64,000 nucleotides of DNA from Doryteuthis pealeii. Taxonomy: Eukaryota > Mollusca > Cephalopoda > Myopsida > Loliginidae. The notes below the pieces were generated by a model. That model ran no database searches. It had not been told where the DNA came from and saw only the letters and a program-made list of their open reading frames with translations. The position numbers and the translations under genes are program-made. The stretch is from positions 61,849,100 to 61,913,099 of the forward strand of contig CM042145.1 in the NCBI GenBank assembly GCA_023376005.1, written 5' to 3'. Shown here one piece after another: positions 1 through 10,555 of the stretch. Position 1 is the first letter of the stretch, and every line of letters begins with the position of its first letter.

Positions 1-123
1 TGGCGTAGTGTCCATTTTTTTATTTTTTTATCTGCAGCTACGTGAGTGGCTGAACAGACCGATCCTTGAATGACAGTCTCTGGAGTAGTGATTGCAAAAA
101 AAAGGTGATGCTTTCTGTAGGCG

Positions 124-381
124 TTACGGGTGTTGTTGTCTCTCCTTCCTTTTAGCTATCTTTTCTGTGGCAGCTTCTTTCCTCCCTTTTTCACTTCTTT
201 TTGTTCCTTGTTTGACGAGGAGGCGCCAGGTCGCACGGTCTTCTGCACAAGCCTCCCACGTGTTTATGTCAACGTGGCATGTCTTCATATCTCTCTGGCA
301 GACATCTTTGAAGCGTAGGCGTGGTCTCCCTACCGGTCGGGTACCCTTCACTATCACTGTTATAGCAGCATATCGGATGTG
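124..381 (-). pseudogene. LINE reverse-transcriptase C-terminal fragment
   Basis: The minus strand encodes an open ~77-residue stretch with a pattern typical of the extreme C-terminus of non-LTR retrotransposon polyproteins: GRPRLRFKDVCQRDMK, then about 12 residues on NTWEACAEDRATWR. These regions follow the RT thumb and carry no catalytic residues. Nothing of the RT core or endonuclease lies upstream, so this is a 5'-truncated or decayed copy. It belongs to a different LINE lineage from the copies at 16.5 and 26.5 kb, whose C-termini read GRP(A/P)RTYIDQL. Family recognised from memory of the motif only. Confidence 0.6.
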
Positions 382-402
382 TTGATTGTGATGGGGGGGT
401 AT

Positions 403-690
403 ATTTTCAATTTGAATTCTAGTTATGATATTTTATTCGTTTCGTTTAAAATGGCAGGCTTTTCTGTTTTAAATATTTAAAAATTGCTAAATTTTCTAAC
501 TAATTTCTAGGTTAAATGCTGCAAAAAACGGGCATTTTAGTAGACGATCTTTGATGCTATTTCCTCAAACAATGGTGCAAGTATAGATCTAGTTTTTGGT
601 ATCAGTACTCATTATATCAATACACAACTTTCGCTGTTTGAGATAATTTGTTATTTAAAAAAAAGTAAAAAATCAACCTTCCCTATTCTA
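403..690 (+). repeat. Dispersed AT-rich repeat 'G', copy 1
   Basis: About 280 bases here match 40,815-41,085 (and its mirror at 56,630-56,885) with small differences. Shared landmarks include TTTCTGTTTTAAATATT, CAATTTCTAGG-like text, CTATTTCCTCAAACAATG and ACAACTTTCGCTGTTTGAGA. No ORF or terminal structure is visible; the class is unknown. Confidence 0.6.
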
Positions 691-1725
691 CAACCACGGC
701 CGACAAGGCGTGAAAATATTGGAGTAGGGGGGGGGAATTCTTATTGGAAGCCGCAAAAAAGCTAATTGCATTCAAGTCCTCTGAATGTGAATTTGTAATT
801 CAAAGAAAACAGACACCCTACGAATAGTTACTAGCGTCCATTGTTTTATTTTCCATTCATTTCTTTTTCTTTGTGGTTCATAGTTAATTAAGATGAGAGA
901 TGATTGGAGCGTCGCAAAAATATTTTTTCCGTAACCTTTTTGATAATTAATATCATATTAATGTGTGCATTAATTATTCACGTTAAAATGCACATTAATT
1001 AACCCTTTCCAGACGGACTGGCCAAAGCAAGTGCGAGTAGAAGGGTATACGCTATTGGATCACACTGTTTATGTTACATAATTATTAGATTTTTAATATT
1101 TATGTACAGTAGTATAGAAATCAAAATGGCTGTTATAAGTTGCAGCCCACGGCCTTGAAGGATGAGTGACAAGGATTGACCTCATCCTGATCCTTTCCGG
1201 TGGATACCGTGAGAATAGGTGGAGGAGACCCTCTTCCGGTTTAGATTAGAAATAGATTTTAGCCAGTCGGCCAGAAACCACGATGGTGGTGAGTCGTGTA
1301 TTGCACGCTCCGACTCTATCTGCGCAGGTAGTTTGGTGGGGGTTTCGAAATAAATATGATCTAAGTTAAATCGAAGTCTTGTGTTATTATCTAAAAACTA
1401 CCAATGACACAGGGCGTCTGATAAAGAGAAATCCCCAATGGAAGACCAGACACGAAGTCCCCAAGAGAAGTCCAGACGCTATAAGAGATGTTAGAAGAAA
1501 ACGTAAGATAGAAAAGACATCACAAGAAGAATAGATGTAAGTAAAGAAGGGTATACAACATTTACAGTAGAAAATCAATCTATCTATCCGTATAGTATAC
1601 CAAAGAGGATCGAAAATACATGTAATCTGGCTGTAACACGTGCGATAACAGATAATAATTATTATAAAACCATCATCCTCATTTGTGACATCCTTGTCAT
1701 CATATTTCATAAAATAAGCCCACGA

Positions 1726-1767
<42 letters not shown>

Positions 1768-1944
1768 TGATGATATAGTTTGGTATATTTATAAGTAAAG
1801 TGTGCTCAATATCATTGATAGAACATTTATATCTAAGTTAGGATAGCGAAGACATGAAGTTAACGGCGCTAGGTAATTGACAGTTTCTCATCTATCCGAT
1901 TGTTAACCCAAATCTAAAAATTATATATATATATATATATATAT
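691..1944. other. Intergenic, nothing recognised except short (AT)n
   Basis: No supported gene. (AT)n tracts lie at about 1,732-1,760 and 1,921-1,944. A moderately GC-rich patch at 1,140-1,330 has no family I can name. Short ORFs here lack domain features. Confidence 0.5.
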
Positions 1945-2955
1945 TAGGCACTGGCAATTTTGTCATCTGCTACGAATTTTAAAAGCGAATGAAAAATAAT
2001 TAAATCTATTATTTAAGGTCAAACTTTGTCTAAATCGATAAGTAGTAACATAATAACCATCATTAAAAAAAGAAAAATATCATTACATATGCAGTTTATT
2101 TTTAATAGATTTAAAACGATTTGTTTTGGTCAATTTTGACGCGATCCGCCATTCTGTCTATTTTTCAATGGTTTTATGCACTTGTTTACAATTTTTATGT
2201 AACATTCGCGATTGCAAAAAAAAATTACCAAAAATCAGGTAATTATCCGATTTTAATGAAATTTTCAGTATTGATTTATCAATTAATGAATTTTATAATG
2301 CATTAGTTATTTTATTTCAACACTTTAATTTAGTATTTTTGCTATGAAAAATTAATATATAAAATTCATTTAAAATGTGAAAAGTTTAAATTTAAGTTTA
2401 AAATGTTATATTTTTAGATTCTAGAAATAAATATCTATTTAATGCAAACCTTATTTTAGACACATAAAGTAATAAATTTTGAAGAAAAACTGTATTGAAA
2501 ATGTACCCCCCACCCCTTTTAAGCAGAAAAATATCAATGTATAATTTTTTTTCTTTTATAAGATAATAGCCAATTAAATAATTATCGAAATGAGTAAAAA
2601 AGAAATCTCCAAAAAATTAATTATCTATTATTTTTTTTACATTTTATTTTTCGATTTTCGGTACTTATTTTCTCATAGAAGAGCCACCGTAAAAAAAATT
2701 TTTTGTTTCTATTCATAATTTCCGTCTTTTATCTCATTATTTATACTGTAATTAGTATCGAAAATGACCAACTCACAAAAATGTTACGCTCCAAACATAA
2801 GGGGGGGGGGGCAAAATTAAGTGACCTGAAAAAAATGAGAAAGTTTTGAAATAAAATAAATAATGCATTATAAAGATCATTCAGTGATAAATAAACACTG
2901 AAAATTTCATTAAAATCAGATAATTCCCTGATTTTTGGTAAATTATTTTCTGTAG

Positions 2956-2956
<1 letters not shown>
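1945..2956 (+). mobile_element. TIR transposon family 'H', copy 1, 3' end lost in (AT)n
   Basis: Colinear with the complete copy at 27,423-28,480. It starts with a variant of the 13-base terminus (TAGGCACTGGCAA). Internally it has inverted subterminal sequence: ACCAAAAATCAGGTAATTAT near 2,227 and its complement near 2,910-2,940. The right terminus is missing; at 2,957 the sequence runs directly into (AT)n(GT)n. It has no transposase ORF, so it is non-autonomous. The superfamily is not determined. Confidence 0.65.
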
Positions 2957-3004
<48 letters not shown>

Positions 3005-3034
3005 TGGTGTGTGTGTGTGTGTGTGTGTGTGTGT
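2957..3034. repeat. (AT)n-(GT)n compound microsatellite
   Basis: About 40 bases of alternating AT are followed by about 30 bases of GT. It abuts the truncated end of the H transposon. Confidence 0.95.
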
Positions 3035-3074
3035 TTAATAGCATAGCCGCTATACCCCAGTATGTATTTACCAA

Positions 3075-3365
3075 AGCCTTTCACCAATGTCAATTCTGAG
3101 TAGAGTACAACTAGTTTGAATTCAGATTTTTCCTTTTCCTAGACTGGTTGTTTTACCAAGGCTAAAGAACCCACTCTGTCCGACTATTTTCCCATAGCTG
3201 AGGGGAGAGAACGTATGTATTCATGTTTCTTCTTTTTTAATCATGGGCGCAAAATTAAACGCAAGCAACCTCGTTCGGGATTTGAACTCGTGTCGCCAAT
3301 TCCATTTCCTACAACGATAACCATGACGTTAAGTACGCCTCTTCATAAACGTGACACTGGGCGTA
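3075..3365 (-). mobile_element. tRNA-derived SINE (family S), decayed
   Basis: Matches the SINE copies at 13,326-13,606, 18,925-19,165 and 25,640-25,870. In this orientation the body (CCTTTTCCTAGACTGGTTG ... CCCATAGCTG) precedes the tRNA-like head. The head holds the complement of a polymerase III B box (GGGATTTGAACTCG) followed by CATTTCCTACAACGATAACC. An AT-rich interruption around 3,205-3,260 breaks the body. Confidence 0.6.
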
Positions 3366-3480
3366 CCTTCGAAAGTTTATGTTTGTTATCTGTGATTTTC
3401 CTCGGGTTGGGGTTAAAAAGTAAAGTGCTGAATTTTTGTAACGCTCACATGTACATAAACCGAAGAACAAAAAAGACACA

Positions 3481-3950
3481 GCCCTGTTGGCTGAAGCAGT
3501 TGAATACACCGACTGCACCTCTGCAGAGAGGTAAAGACCCCCCCCCCCGCCAAATGTGGCGACCTGTGATGCTTAAGGACGGAATACTGGTGGCTGAACA
3601 GTCTATGACATGCAACACTCTACTTTGGCCCTTACTTAGGCTAGACGGGCGTTCGAAGAGGCCCTCTTCTATCAATCGGCTGGTTACGTCATGCCCTAGC
3701 ACCTATATGATTGTCCCGACCCTATTGCCCTTATGGCAAGCCCCATCTTTTTTTATCATATGGGTGCTCGAAGGCGGTGGCTGAGAGTCTTCATGTCCTG
3801 GGTATGACATTAAACTCTAACTGATGGTGAGGTTCCAGTTCTGGAGGTCTGGGGAATCTGGATTGACCCTTCATCCCCATTACTCCCAGGTCCACTCTGA
3901 CCCGGAGTGGTAGTACCTGTTAGGGTCCCATCTATGGCTTAAATAGAAAA
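3481..3950 (+). repeat. Dispersed repeat 'B', full-length reference copy (~470 bp)
   Basis: Boundaries come from the empty-site comparison within duplication K. The unit begins near GCCCTGTTGGCTGAAGCAG, includes GAATACACCGACTGCACCTC, GGTCTGGGGA and CCCGGAGTGGTAGTACCTGT, and ends near TAGGGTCCCATCTATGG. Pieces recur at 5,070-5,845, 8,783-9,005, 19,180-19,250, 34,670-34,830, 42,790-42,950, the palindrome spacer at 48,815-48,910, and the mirror positions. The long open frame across it is non-coding in character. Probably a SINE-like element; class not proven. Confidence 0.6.
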
Positions 3951-4199
3951 TCTGTTTGTAATAAAAGTATATGTATTTCATTCCAAAATTAAACAGAAAA
4001 TAAGACAAACGAATAATATTTTTACTTATCTGTAACACCACAGTCTTGCCTAGAACAATAACAGAATTTCTTTGAACCAAAAGTGTACCGGCCAAGCCAT
4101 GACGGAAGTCCTTCTCTAACAGCACGGTACCTCAATTTATACTATCTGGAGGTTTGCCATTTTCATTCGCTCGTTATCTAGTGTCTCATTTTATTTATA

Positions 4200-4380
4200 C
4201 TAGCAAGAATATGTACCCCCGGGCGTAAGTATTTAAGTTTTACAACTTGAAAATATTGAACTTTTGCAAACTTTACTTGTTTTGACATATCTCAAATGTG
4301 AATTTAAATTGTGAGTGAAATTTAAACGATATATATTCTGGTAGAATTATGTGACTGTTTTATAGCAGGGGTCTTAAACT
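4200..4380 (-). mobile_element. Helitron-like family E, 3'-end fragment
   Basis: On the plus strand it begins CTAGCAAGAATATG with a C-rich ACCCCCGGG run. That is the complement of a 3' end terminating in CTAG and followed by T. The same terminus begins the longer copies at 33,286 and 39,529. The inner limit is approximate, and no TC end is found nearby. Confidence 0.4.
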
Positions 4381-4770
4381 ACTTTTTTATGGCACATTGT
4401 AGAATAATTTTCGTGACTAGTATTTGATAATTTCTCCCTCACTTCAGACCATGTATTTTTGTAAAGCTCACATATACATAAAACGAAGAACAAAAAGACA
4501 ACTAAATAAAATCATATGTATTTCATTTTAACCGAAATGAATTCATTAAACAGAAAATAAGACAAACGAATAACATTTTTACTTATCCGTAACACGAAAA
4601 TCTTGCCTAAAACAATAACAGGATTGATTTGAATCAAGAGCGTACCGTACCTCTAGCACGGTACCTCTATTTATATATTATCTGTAAGTTTTCGTTGACT
4701 GGCGATCGGTGTTCAAATGATAGTGTCTCAATTTATTCATATATGACATGAATACAAACTCGCGGATAAT

Positions 4771-5065
4771 GAAAAAACAAACACAAAAAATGAAACCCGC
4801 GAATATCGAAGTTCGATTATATTCTCATGTTTACTTTAATATATTCTTCATACATTTATAAGATTGACCGATTGATTAATTTTAATGTCAGGTCAACCGG
4901 TCTAGGGTTATTTTATGCTTAGATGTTAGAGAATTGCGTTCATTGTACATCTATATTTACATTTTTTAGTATTTTTCTGAGATTCTTTTTTCTTTTTTTT
5001 GTTTGTTTGTTTTTTTTGGAGGGGGGTGCACATCGTCCTATCGAATACGAATGTTTTAAAAAAGA
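4771..5065. other. AT-rich intergenic, nothing recognised
   Basis: No gene, terminal repeat or RNA signal seen. A T-rich run with GTTTGTTTG lies near 5,000. Confidence 0.5.
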
Positions 5066-5069
5066 TTTA

Positions 5070-5845
5070 CTTGACCCATAGGTGGAACCCTAACAGGTAC
5101 TACCACTTCGAGTCAGAGTGGAACTGGGAGAAGTAACAATGAAGAGATACTCTACACTGTCCAGGATATCCATTTAACCTATTGGTGGTACCCTAACATG
5201 TACAACCACTCGGGGTCAGAGTGGACCTTGGAGTAATAGCAATGAAGGGGTATTCCACACTCCCCAGAACTCTAGAACTGGAGCCTCACCATCAGATGCA
5301 GTTTAGTGTCATACCCAGAACACGCCTTTTTGATTTCTTATCCCTCTGCAGGGGAAACAGCAAGGATATTCTATGCCTCACCAACAGTCAGTATCCGAAA
5401 AGCTGCAAGTACTATAGAGGCTCTTTCCGCTCTGTTGGTTGGGGCAGTTGAATACACCGACTGCACCTCTGCAGAGGGTTAGCCTCCCCCCCCCCCCAAT
5501 GGGGCTACCTGTCGACCATGGCTGGTGACCCGTGCTGCTAAACGGAGGAATTCAATACTTCACTTTTGGCTCTTACTTAGGCTAGACGAGCGGTCGGAGA
5601 GGTTCCCCTCCGATTAATCGGCTGGTCACGTCAAGCCTTAGCACCTATATGATTGTCTTGACTCTATTGGCAAACCCCAATCCTTTTTAACTGAGGGTCT
5701 TAATGTCCTGCGTATGACATTAAACTGCATCTAATAGGGAAGTTTCAATTCTGGAGCTCTGGGGAGTATGGAGTACCCCTCCATCACTATTACTTCCAGG
5801 TACTCTCTGACCCGGAGTGGTAGTACCTTTTAGAGTCCCATTTAT
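5070..5845. repeat. Two partial B repeats in opposite orientation
   Basis: 5,070-5,330 is B on the minus strand: AGGTACTACCACTTCGAGTC, and then a second, shorter repetition of the same end. 5,435-5,845 is B on the plus strand: GCAGTTGAATACACCGACTG through TGACCCGGAGTGGTAGTACC. The head-to-head arrangement gives an imperfect inverted repeat. No coding content. Confidence 0.6.
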
Positions 5846-5848
5846 GAA

Positions 5849-6060
5849 GCTTACGGTCAAATCACGTTCAAAGCACCGGTTCCGACAGTTAAGCAGCGAT
5901 GAGCCTGTTCAGTACTTAGATGGGTGACTAATTAAGCAATAGCAGGTACTGTAAGCAACCTGAGTTCTTTGTTTTTCAAAATAACTTGATTCGGCATTAA
6001 ATGACCCGAAAAAGGTTGTAATGCCGTAAAATAAAACAACCAACCAACAAACCAACCAAT
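5849..6060 (+). mobile_element. 5S-rRNA-derived SINE
   Basis: Bases 5,849-5,956 read like a 108-base 5S rRNA gene. The 5' part is GCTTACGGTCA plus CAAAGCACCGG. The A-box region is AGTTAAGCAGCG and the C-box region is TACTTAGATGGGTGAC. The 3' end is GGTACTGTAAGC, which can pair with the 5' end. About 12 bases of the usual 120 are missing just before the A box. A non-5S tail follows to 6,060 with GGCATTAAATGACCC ... ATGCCGTAAAATAAAAC, and the same tail follows the second copy at 24,965-25,185. 5S-derived SINEs (SINE3 class) are known from other animals; the internal polymerase III promoter would drive transcription. A lone 5S pseudogene is excluded by the shared tail. Confidence 0.8.
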
Positions 6061-6235
6061 TTAAGGGTTAAATAGAAAAAATGAGTTTTAAAAATGTTTA
6101 AAAAATTGAGCTAAAAAGTGTAATACCCATCAAGAATGAATAAAAATAAACGTCTTCGGTATAAAATAACCCAACAAGAGTTGATATGCCATTTAAAATC
6201 CAACTAACCAAACCTAACCATATAGAGGCTCAGCT

Positions 6236-6309
<74 letters not shown>

Positions 6310-6350
6310 AGAGAGAGAAGAGAGAGAGAGAGAGAAAAAAGAAAGAAAGA
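6236..6350. repeat. (GT)n-(AT)n-(GA)n compound microsatellite
   Basis: GT, then about 50 bases of AT, then interrupted GA. ORFs in both directions across it are low-complexity artefacts. Confidence 0.95.
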
Positions 6351-6479
6351 AAGAGATGCAGTTTAGTGTCTTTTACTAATGCACAATAGCGCGCAAGATA
6401 ATATATATCATTAGATTGCATATAAAAAGCATTACATTTCATTACATTTTACGGAAATACCTGAAACCTTTGAGATGCT

Positions 6480-6538
6480 ATGGTTAGGGTTACGAATAGT
6501 GTTAGTGTTAAGGGTTAGGGTTTGGTTTGGGTTAGGCT
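6480..6538 (+). repeat. Degenerate telomere-like (TTAGGG)-type tract
   Basis: Contains GGTTAGGGTTA, GGGTTAGGGTTTGG and GGGTTAGGC with interruptions. Interstitial and degenerate. Compare the cleaner CCCTAA tract at 26,178-26,207. Confidence 0.6.
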
Positions 6539-6629
6539 ACTTCAGTTGTTTCCGATTAATGAAATATGCCTAATAATAGAAAGAATTAAATAAATTAAAG
6601 CCTCGGCATTATGAGGTTAATTGAAATTG

Positions 6630-6999
<370 letters not shown>

Positions 7000-7139
7000 G
7001 TGACAATACTACTTTTAACAATCCCGTGATGCTTGATCCCATAATTTAGGCACTTACGTAGCAAAAGAAGGAGGTTATAAATTGCGTTTATGTTTGCAAG
7101 CGGCCCGAACTTAATCAAAGCAGTCAGTGTGTTGGTTAT

Positions 7140-7300
7140 CGATTTGAAAGTTCCCGGTCGCCCATGATTGGACGATTTCGTCGTGACGATTCTGTCCACC
7201 AACGTAACGCAACTCACACACAACTGCTTGTCAGTCGCTCTGGAGAGGAGCGCATCCCTTGATCAGGTCAACAATTTCATATCAACAATAAATCGTAAGT
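7140..7300 (+). promoter_or_regulatory. Possible promoter and first non-coding exon with splice donor
   Basis: A unique-looking, less AT-rich island within low-complexity DNA. It holds an ATTGG (CCAAT complement) at about 7,169, a CGTGACG CRE-like site near 7,183, an initiator-like TCAGT near 7,230, and a consensus donor GTAAGTAT at about 7,294 after a G. No matching copy was seen elsewhere in the window. It could be the 5' UTR exon of a plus-strand gene whose next exon is far away. The only plus-strand acceptor with a good ORF here is at 38,519, but linking them is speculation. It could also be chance. Confidence 0.25.
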
Positions 7301-7731
7301 ATATTCATTCATCTTTTTTTTTCTGTCTTGGTGTTTAAATTCTTTTTTAAAAGAAAGAGACGTTTTCTTTCTATTTCATTATATTTCGATTTGTCTCTAT
7401 ATTCTTTTTGTTTTTATTTTTCCTGGATATTTACGGTTTACCGAATTCTATTGAACTGTCAACTGTAGATTTCTTTTCCTGTTAGTTCTAACTAAGCTGA
7501 GCTTAGTCCGTCAGAAAAGAAAAAAAAATCTACTAGTGTAGAACCCTCGGGCGGGATTGAACTCACTGCAATAGTTGCTCGGTTTTTGCTGTACATTTTT
7601 TATTCGTTTATTATTTTATTTCTCTTAAAATGTATTTATTTTTTCTTGTTTTTTTTTTATTCGCTTTCTATTATATTTTGTTCTTTTTTTTGTACTTGTT
7701 TATTTTTTATCTTGTTTTATACATTTCTCTA

Positions 7732-7832
<101 letters not shown>

Positions 7833-8130
7833 TTTAGAATTTATTGATTTTTTTTCTCGTTTTGTTTATTCGCTTTTTATTATATTTTATTCCTTTATTT
7901 TTCTTTATTTTGGTGCATAAAACAAGGCTGTCAAAATCTTTTTTTTCTTCTCCTTTTTTTGTTGTTATTTTCGTAAATATTCATTTAAAAAATTAACTTG
8001 TATAAAACTATATAGGCTGATAGTTGTATTTCAAATATTCATAATGATGTACAGTGTCTAAAATATTTTAAATCTATTGCTTATTGCTTATTTATATTTT
8101 GAATTATTTATTTATATATTTGTTTAATAA

Positions 8131-8146
8131 TCTCTCTCTCTCTCTC

Positions 8147-8211
<65 letters not shown>

Positions 8212-8262
8212 TATTTTTCTTTTTATTTTTTTTAAATTTTATATATCTCTCTCTTTTAAAAG

Positions 8263-8342
<80 letters not shown>

Positions 8343-8401
8343 GCATTCTATATCCTTCTCTCTCTATCTCGAATATTTTATTTTTATTGTATTCAAAATT
8401 T

Positions 8402-8465
<64 letters not shown>
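8131..8465. repeat. Three long (CT)n tracts with short spacers
   Basis: Tracts at about 8,131-8,208, 8,264-8,338 and 8,407-8,462. The 138-residue Leu/Ser ORF across them is an artefact. Confidence 0.95.
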
Positions 8466-8473
<8 letters not shown>

Positions 8474-8782
8474 TATTCATATTATTTTATCCATTTTTAA
8501 TTAAATATATAAAGTACTTCCCATAAATAAGAACACCTCTATCAATATTTTTATAAAAAGTTAATTTTCTTCTAAAAAAAATCCTAGCATTTTTGTTGAG
8601 AAGAAAATGCCAGAATGTTCATTTCATTTCTATTGGAATATATTACAATCAAAACGGATATTGTTAGGTATCATCTGTAAACGACTCTACAGCATTAAAA
8701 CTTTGTATCTCTATACCCAAAAAATAAATTTACAACCTCTCTATACCCAAAAATAAAATTACAACCTGTCTATACCCCAAAA

Positions 8783-9005
8783 ATAAAACAGGTACTACCA
8801 CTCTGGCCCGGAGTGGTAGTACCTGTTAGGGTCCCATCTGTGGGTTAGATAGAAAAAAGGAGTTTAGAAAAATGTACTTTAAGAAAATTGAGTTTAAAAA
8901 ATAATTCTGAATACCATCAAGGATGAATAAAAACAAAACGTATTTGGCATAAAATAACCCAACAAGGATTGACATGCCGTAAAATCCATCAAACCAAACC
9001 AAACT
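8783..9005 (+). repeat. B-repeat 3' end plus SINE-type tail
   Basis: GGCCCGGAGTGGTAGTACCT and TAGGGTCCCATCTGTGGG match B. They are followed by AAAATAACCCAACAAGG, ATTGACATGCCG and a TAAAATCC(A)-rich tail. The tail is shared with 6,170-6,220, 42,655-42,720, 42,960-43,020 and the mirror sites, and resembles the tail of the 5S-SINE. Confidence 0.55.
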
Positions 9006-9009
9006 AAAC

Positions 9010-9899
9010 ATTAACATTTGAGTTTTAAGAAAATGTGTTTCAATGTAATAAGATATTATATTAAATTAGAAAGGCTAATGAAACTAAATAAGAATGCAGA
9101 TAAAAAGATTTGAAACAGAGGGGGGTATAATCGGAAAATAGAACTACTGAAACTTACTTTTCCATCACTCCCGTCTTTCATTGCTAAATTTTCCTAATTT
9201 AACTATTTAGTTAAAATAAGAAGTAAATAATAAAATTACAGTTATTTCTTGTTAATGTATTTCTTTTAAGATTTATCCCCGAGAATTTTGCTCATATTCA
9301 TTAAGATAAAACCAAACAATTAGAAATCAATAATACTAAGCACATATTTATAAAATAATTTTTTTCAATAACAATATGCAAATTAGCCTTTCCGTTCACA
9401 TTGTAAACCGCTATTTTGTTGCATATATAAATACAATTGTATGTAGATCCGGGGTCCAGTGGTTTCGGCCCTTGACCTTACAAGCTAACATCGTTGATCC
9501 CAGGGGACCATTCTCCCCCCCCCCCACCAGGCAACACCTGTCCCCTCGATTTAAAGGGACAGGGCTGGGTTTATTACCCAGTGCCCGAGGAGCTCCCTTG
9601 AGGGGGAATGCCGACGGGATCAACGCATCATTTGCACCCGCCGCCCATGAGCTTCGGTTCGTGGGTAGTCCCACATTAATACGGCCTTGTGCCTAACCCG
9701 TGGGGTACGTGGTAAATATCTAGTATGTAGATATGGCCAACAGTATTAATAATGTAAATCAATTTTATTAATAATTGAGGTTTAGATAAAAATTAAAATC
9801 ATGTAGAATGTGACGTAAATAACAAAGGGAATTGCGACTTGAGTAGTGATATAGTTTCGGTTACAGACAGACAAACACACAATCTCCATTATAATATGA
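9010..9899 (-). mobile_element. Helitron-like family E copy, carrying a SINE
   Basis: Colinear with the complete E element at 33,286-33,903. The right end (complement of TC...) is ...AATCTCCATTATAATATGA followed by T, so on the minus strand the element starts TC after A. The left (CTAG) end is lost near 9,010. A GC-rich SINE sits inside at 9,446-9,715. Helitrons characteristically begin TC, end CTRR and insert between A and T. No Rep/helicase ORF, so it is non-autonomous. Confidence 0.5.
9446..9715 (+). mobile_element. tRNA-like SINE with GC-rich structured domain, copy 1
   Basis: A GC-rich island in AT-rich DNA. 9,449-9,510 is tRNA-like: a GGTCC/GGACC pair at its ends, an A-box-like TCCAGTGGTT and a B-box-like CGTTGATCCC. 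Bases 9,492-9,501 (CGTTGATCCC) pair perfectly with 9,616-9,625 (GGGATCAACG). Inside this stem are hairpins CCTGTCCC/GGGACAGG and CTGGGT/ACCCAG. The copy at 39,847-39,974 keeps the stem with a compensatory T-A to C-G change. It may belong to the cephalopod-type tRNA SINEs with a conserved central domain; not verified. Confidence 0.55.
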
Positions 9900-9994
9900 T
9901 TACAGAGCAAGAGTGCAGTATAACCGAGTTTCAATTATTCTCTCTTATTCGGATAGACAAAGTTTTACAAACAATTTTTAAGTGAGTTAAAATA

Positions 9995-10090
9995 AATCCG
10001 AAATACCTTGTTTATCCGAAAATAAGACCTACCTGCAAAATAAGACCAAGCGTAATTTTTCTCTGGGGTACAATAAAAAAATAGACCAAA
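9995..10090 (+). mobile_element. MITE fragment (GAAAATAAGACC family)
   Basis: CCGAAAATAAGACCTACCTG and CAAAATAAGACC match the left part of the complete MITE at 20,985-21,221. The right end is missing. Confidence 0.55.
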
Positions 10091-10448
10091 TGAAATTTAC
10101 TCTTCCATCACTCTCGTTTTTCATTGCTAAATTTTCTTAATTAATCTATTTAGTTAAATTAGGAAGTAAAGAATAAAAATTTTTAAAAGATTTATCCGAG
10201 AGATTTTTGTTCATATTAATTAAGAAAAAAACGCTATTTTGCTGTATATATAAATACAATTGCATGTTATTAGCATGAATATATGGTCAACAGTATTAAT
10301 AAAATAAAACAATTTTATTAATAATTGAGATTTAAATAAAAATAAAATCATGGAGAATGTGACGTAAATAACTAAGGGAATTGTGACTTGAGTAGTGATA
10401 TAGTTTCGGTTACAGACAGACAAACACACAATCTCCATTATAATAAGA
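10091..10448 (-). mobile_element. Helitron-like family E, TC-end fragment
   Basis: Same 3'-side sequence as 9,780-9,899 and 33,770-33,903, including TATAGTTTCGGTTACAGACA and a right end CTCCATTATAATAAGA|TTT. The CTAG end is absent, so it is truncated. Confidence 0.5.
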
Positions 10449-10555
10449 TTTGATCACATTTTTGTCATAAAAATAAAACGTCCCTAGGCTGCTCCATATC
10501 TAGGACGCACCTCTTATATGTTCACATAAAATTAGGCAAAGACGTACAAGTACAA

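Larger units (their letters stand above)
3430..4770 (+). repeat. Direct duplication 'K', one unit split by a B repeat
   Basis: Sequence at 3,430-3,480 continues after a gap at about 3,951-4,190. The same sequence runs without interruption at 4,450-4,760 (shared: CATAAA-CGAAGAACAAAAAGACA, then ATGTATTTCATT, then AAACAGAAAATAAGACAAAC). The uninterrupted unit is effectively the empty site for the B repeat that splits the first. Confidence 0.65.

Noticed and set aside
3215..3784. 189-residue ORF, the longest outside simple repeats in the first 20 kb
   Set aside because: It spans a SINE head, duplication K and a B repeat; no domain, and the sister copies of these repeats are not open.
5849..5956. 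Functional 5S rRNA gene
   Set aside because: About 12 bases are missing before the A box, no poly-T terminator follows, and it is attached to a SINE tail.
8084..8500. 138-residue Leu/Ser ORF and similar ORFs over CT, AT, GATA and TTC arrays
   Set aside because: Pure products of dinucleotide to tetranucleotide repeats; no unique domain, present on both strands.
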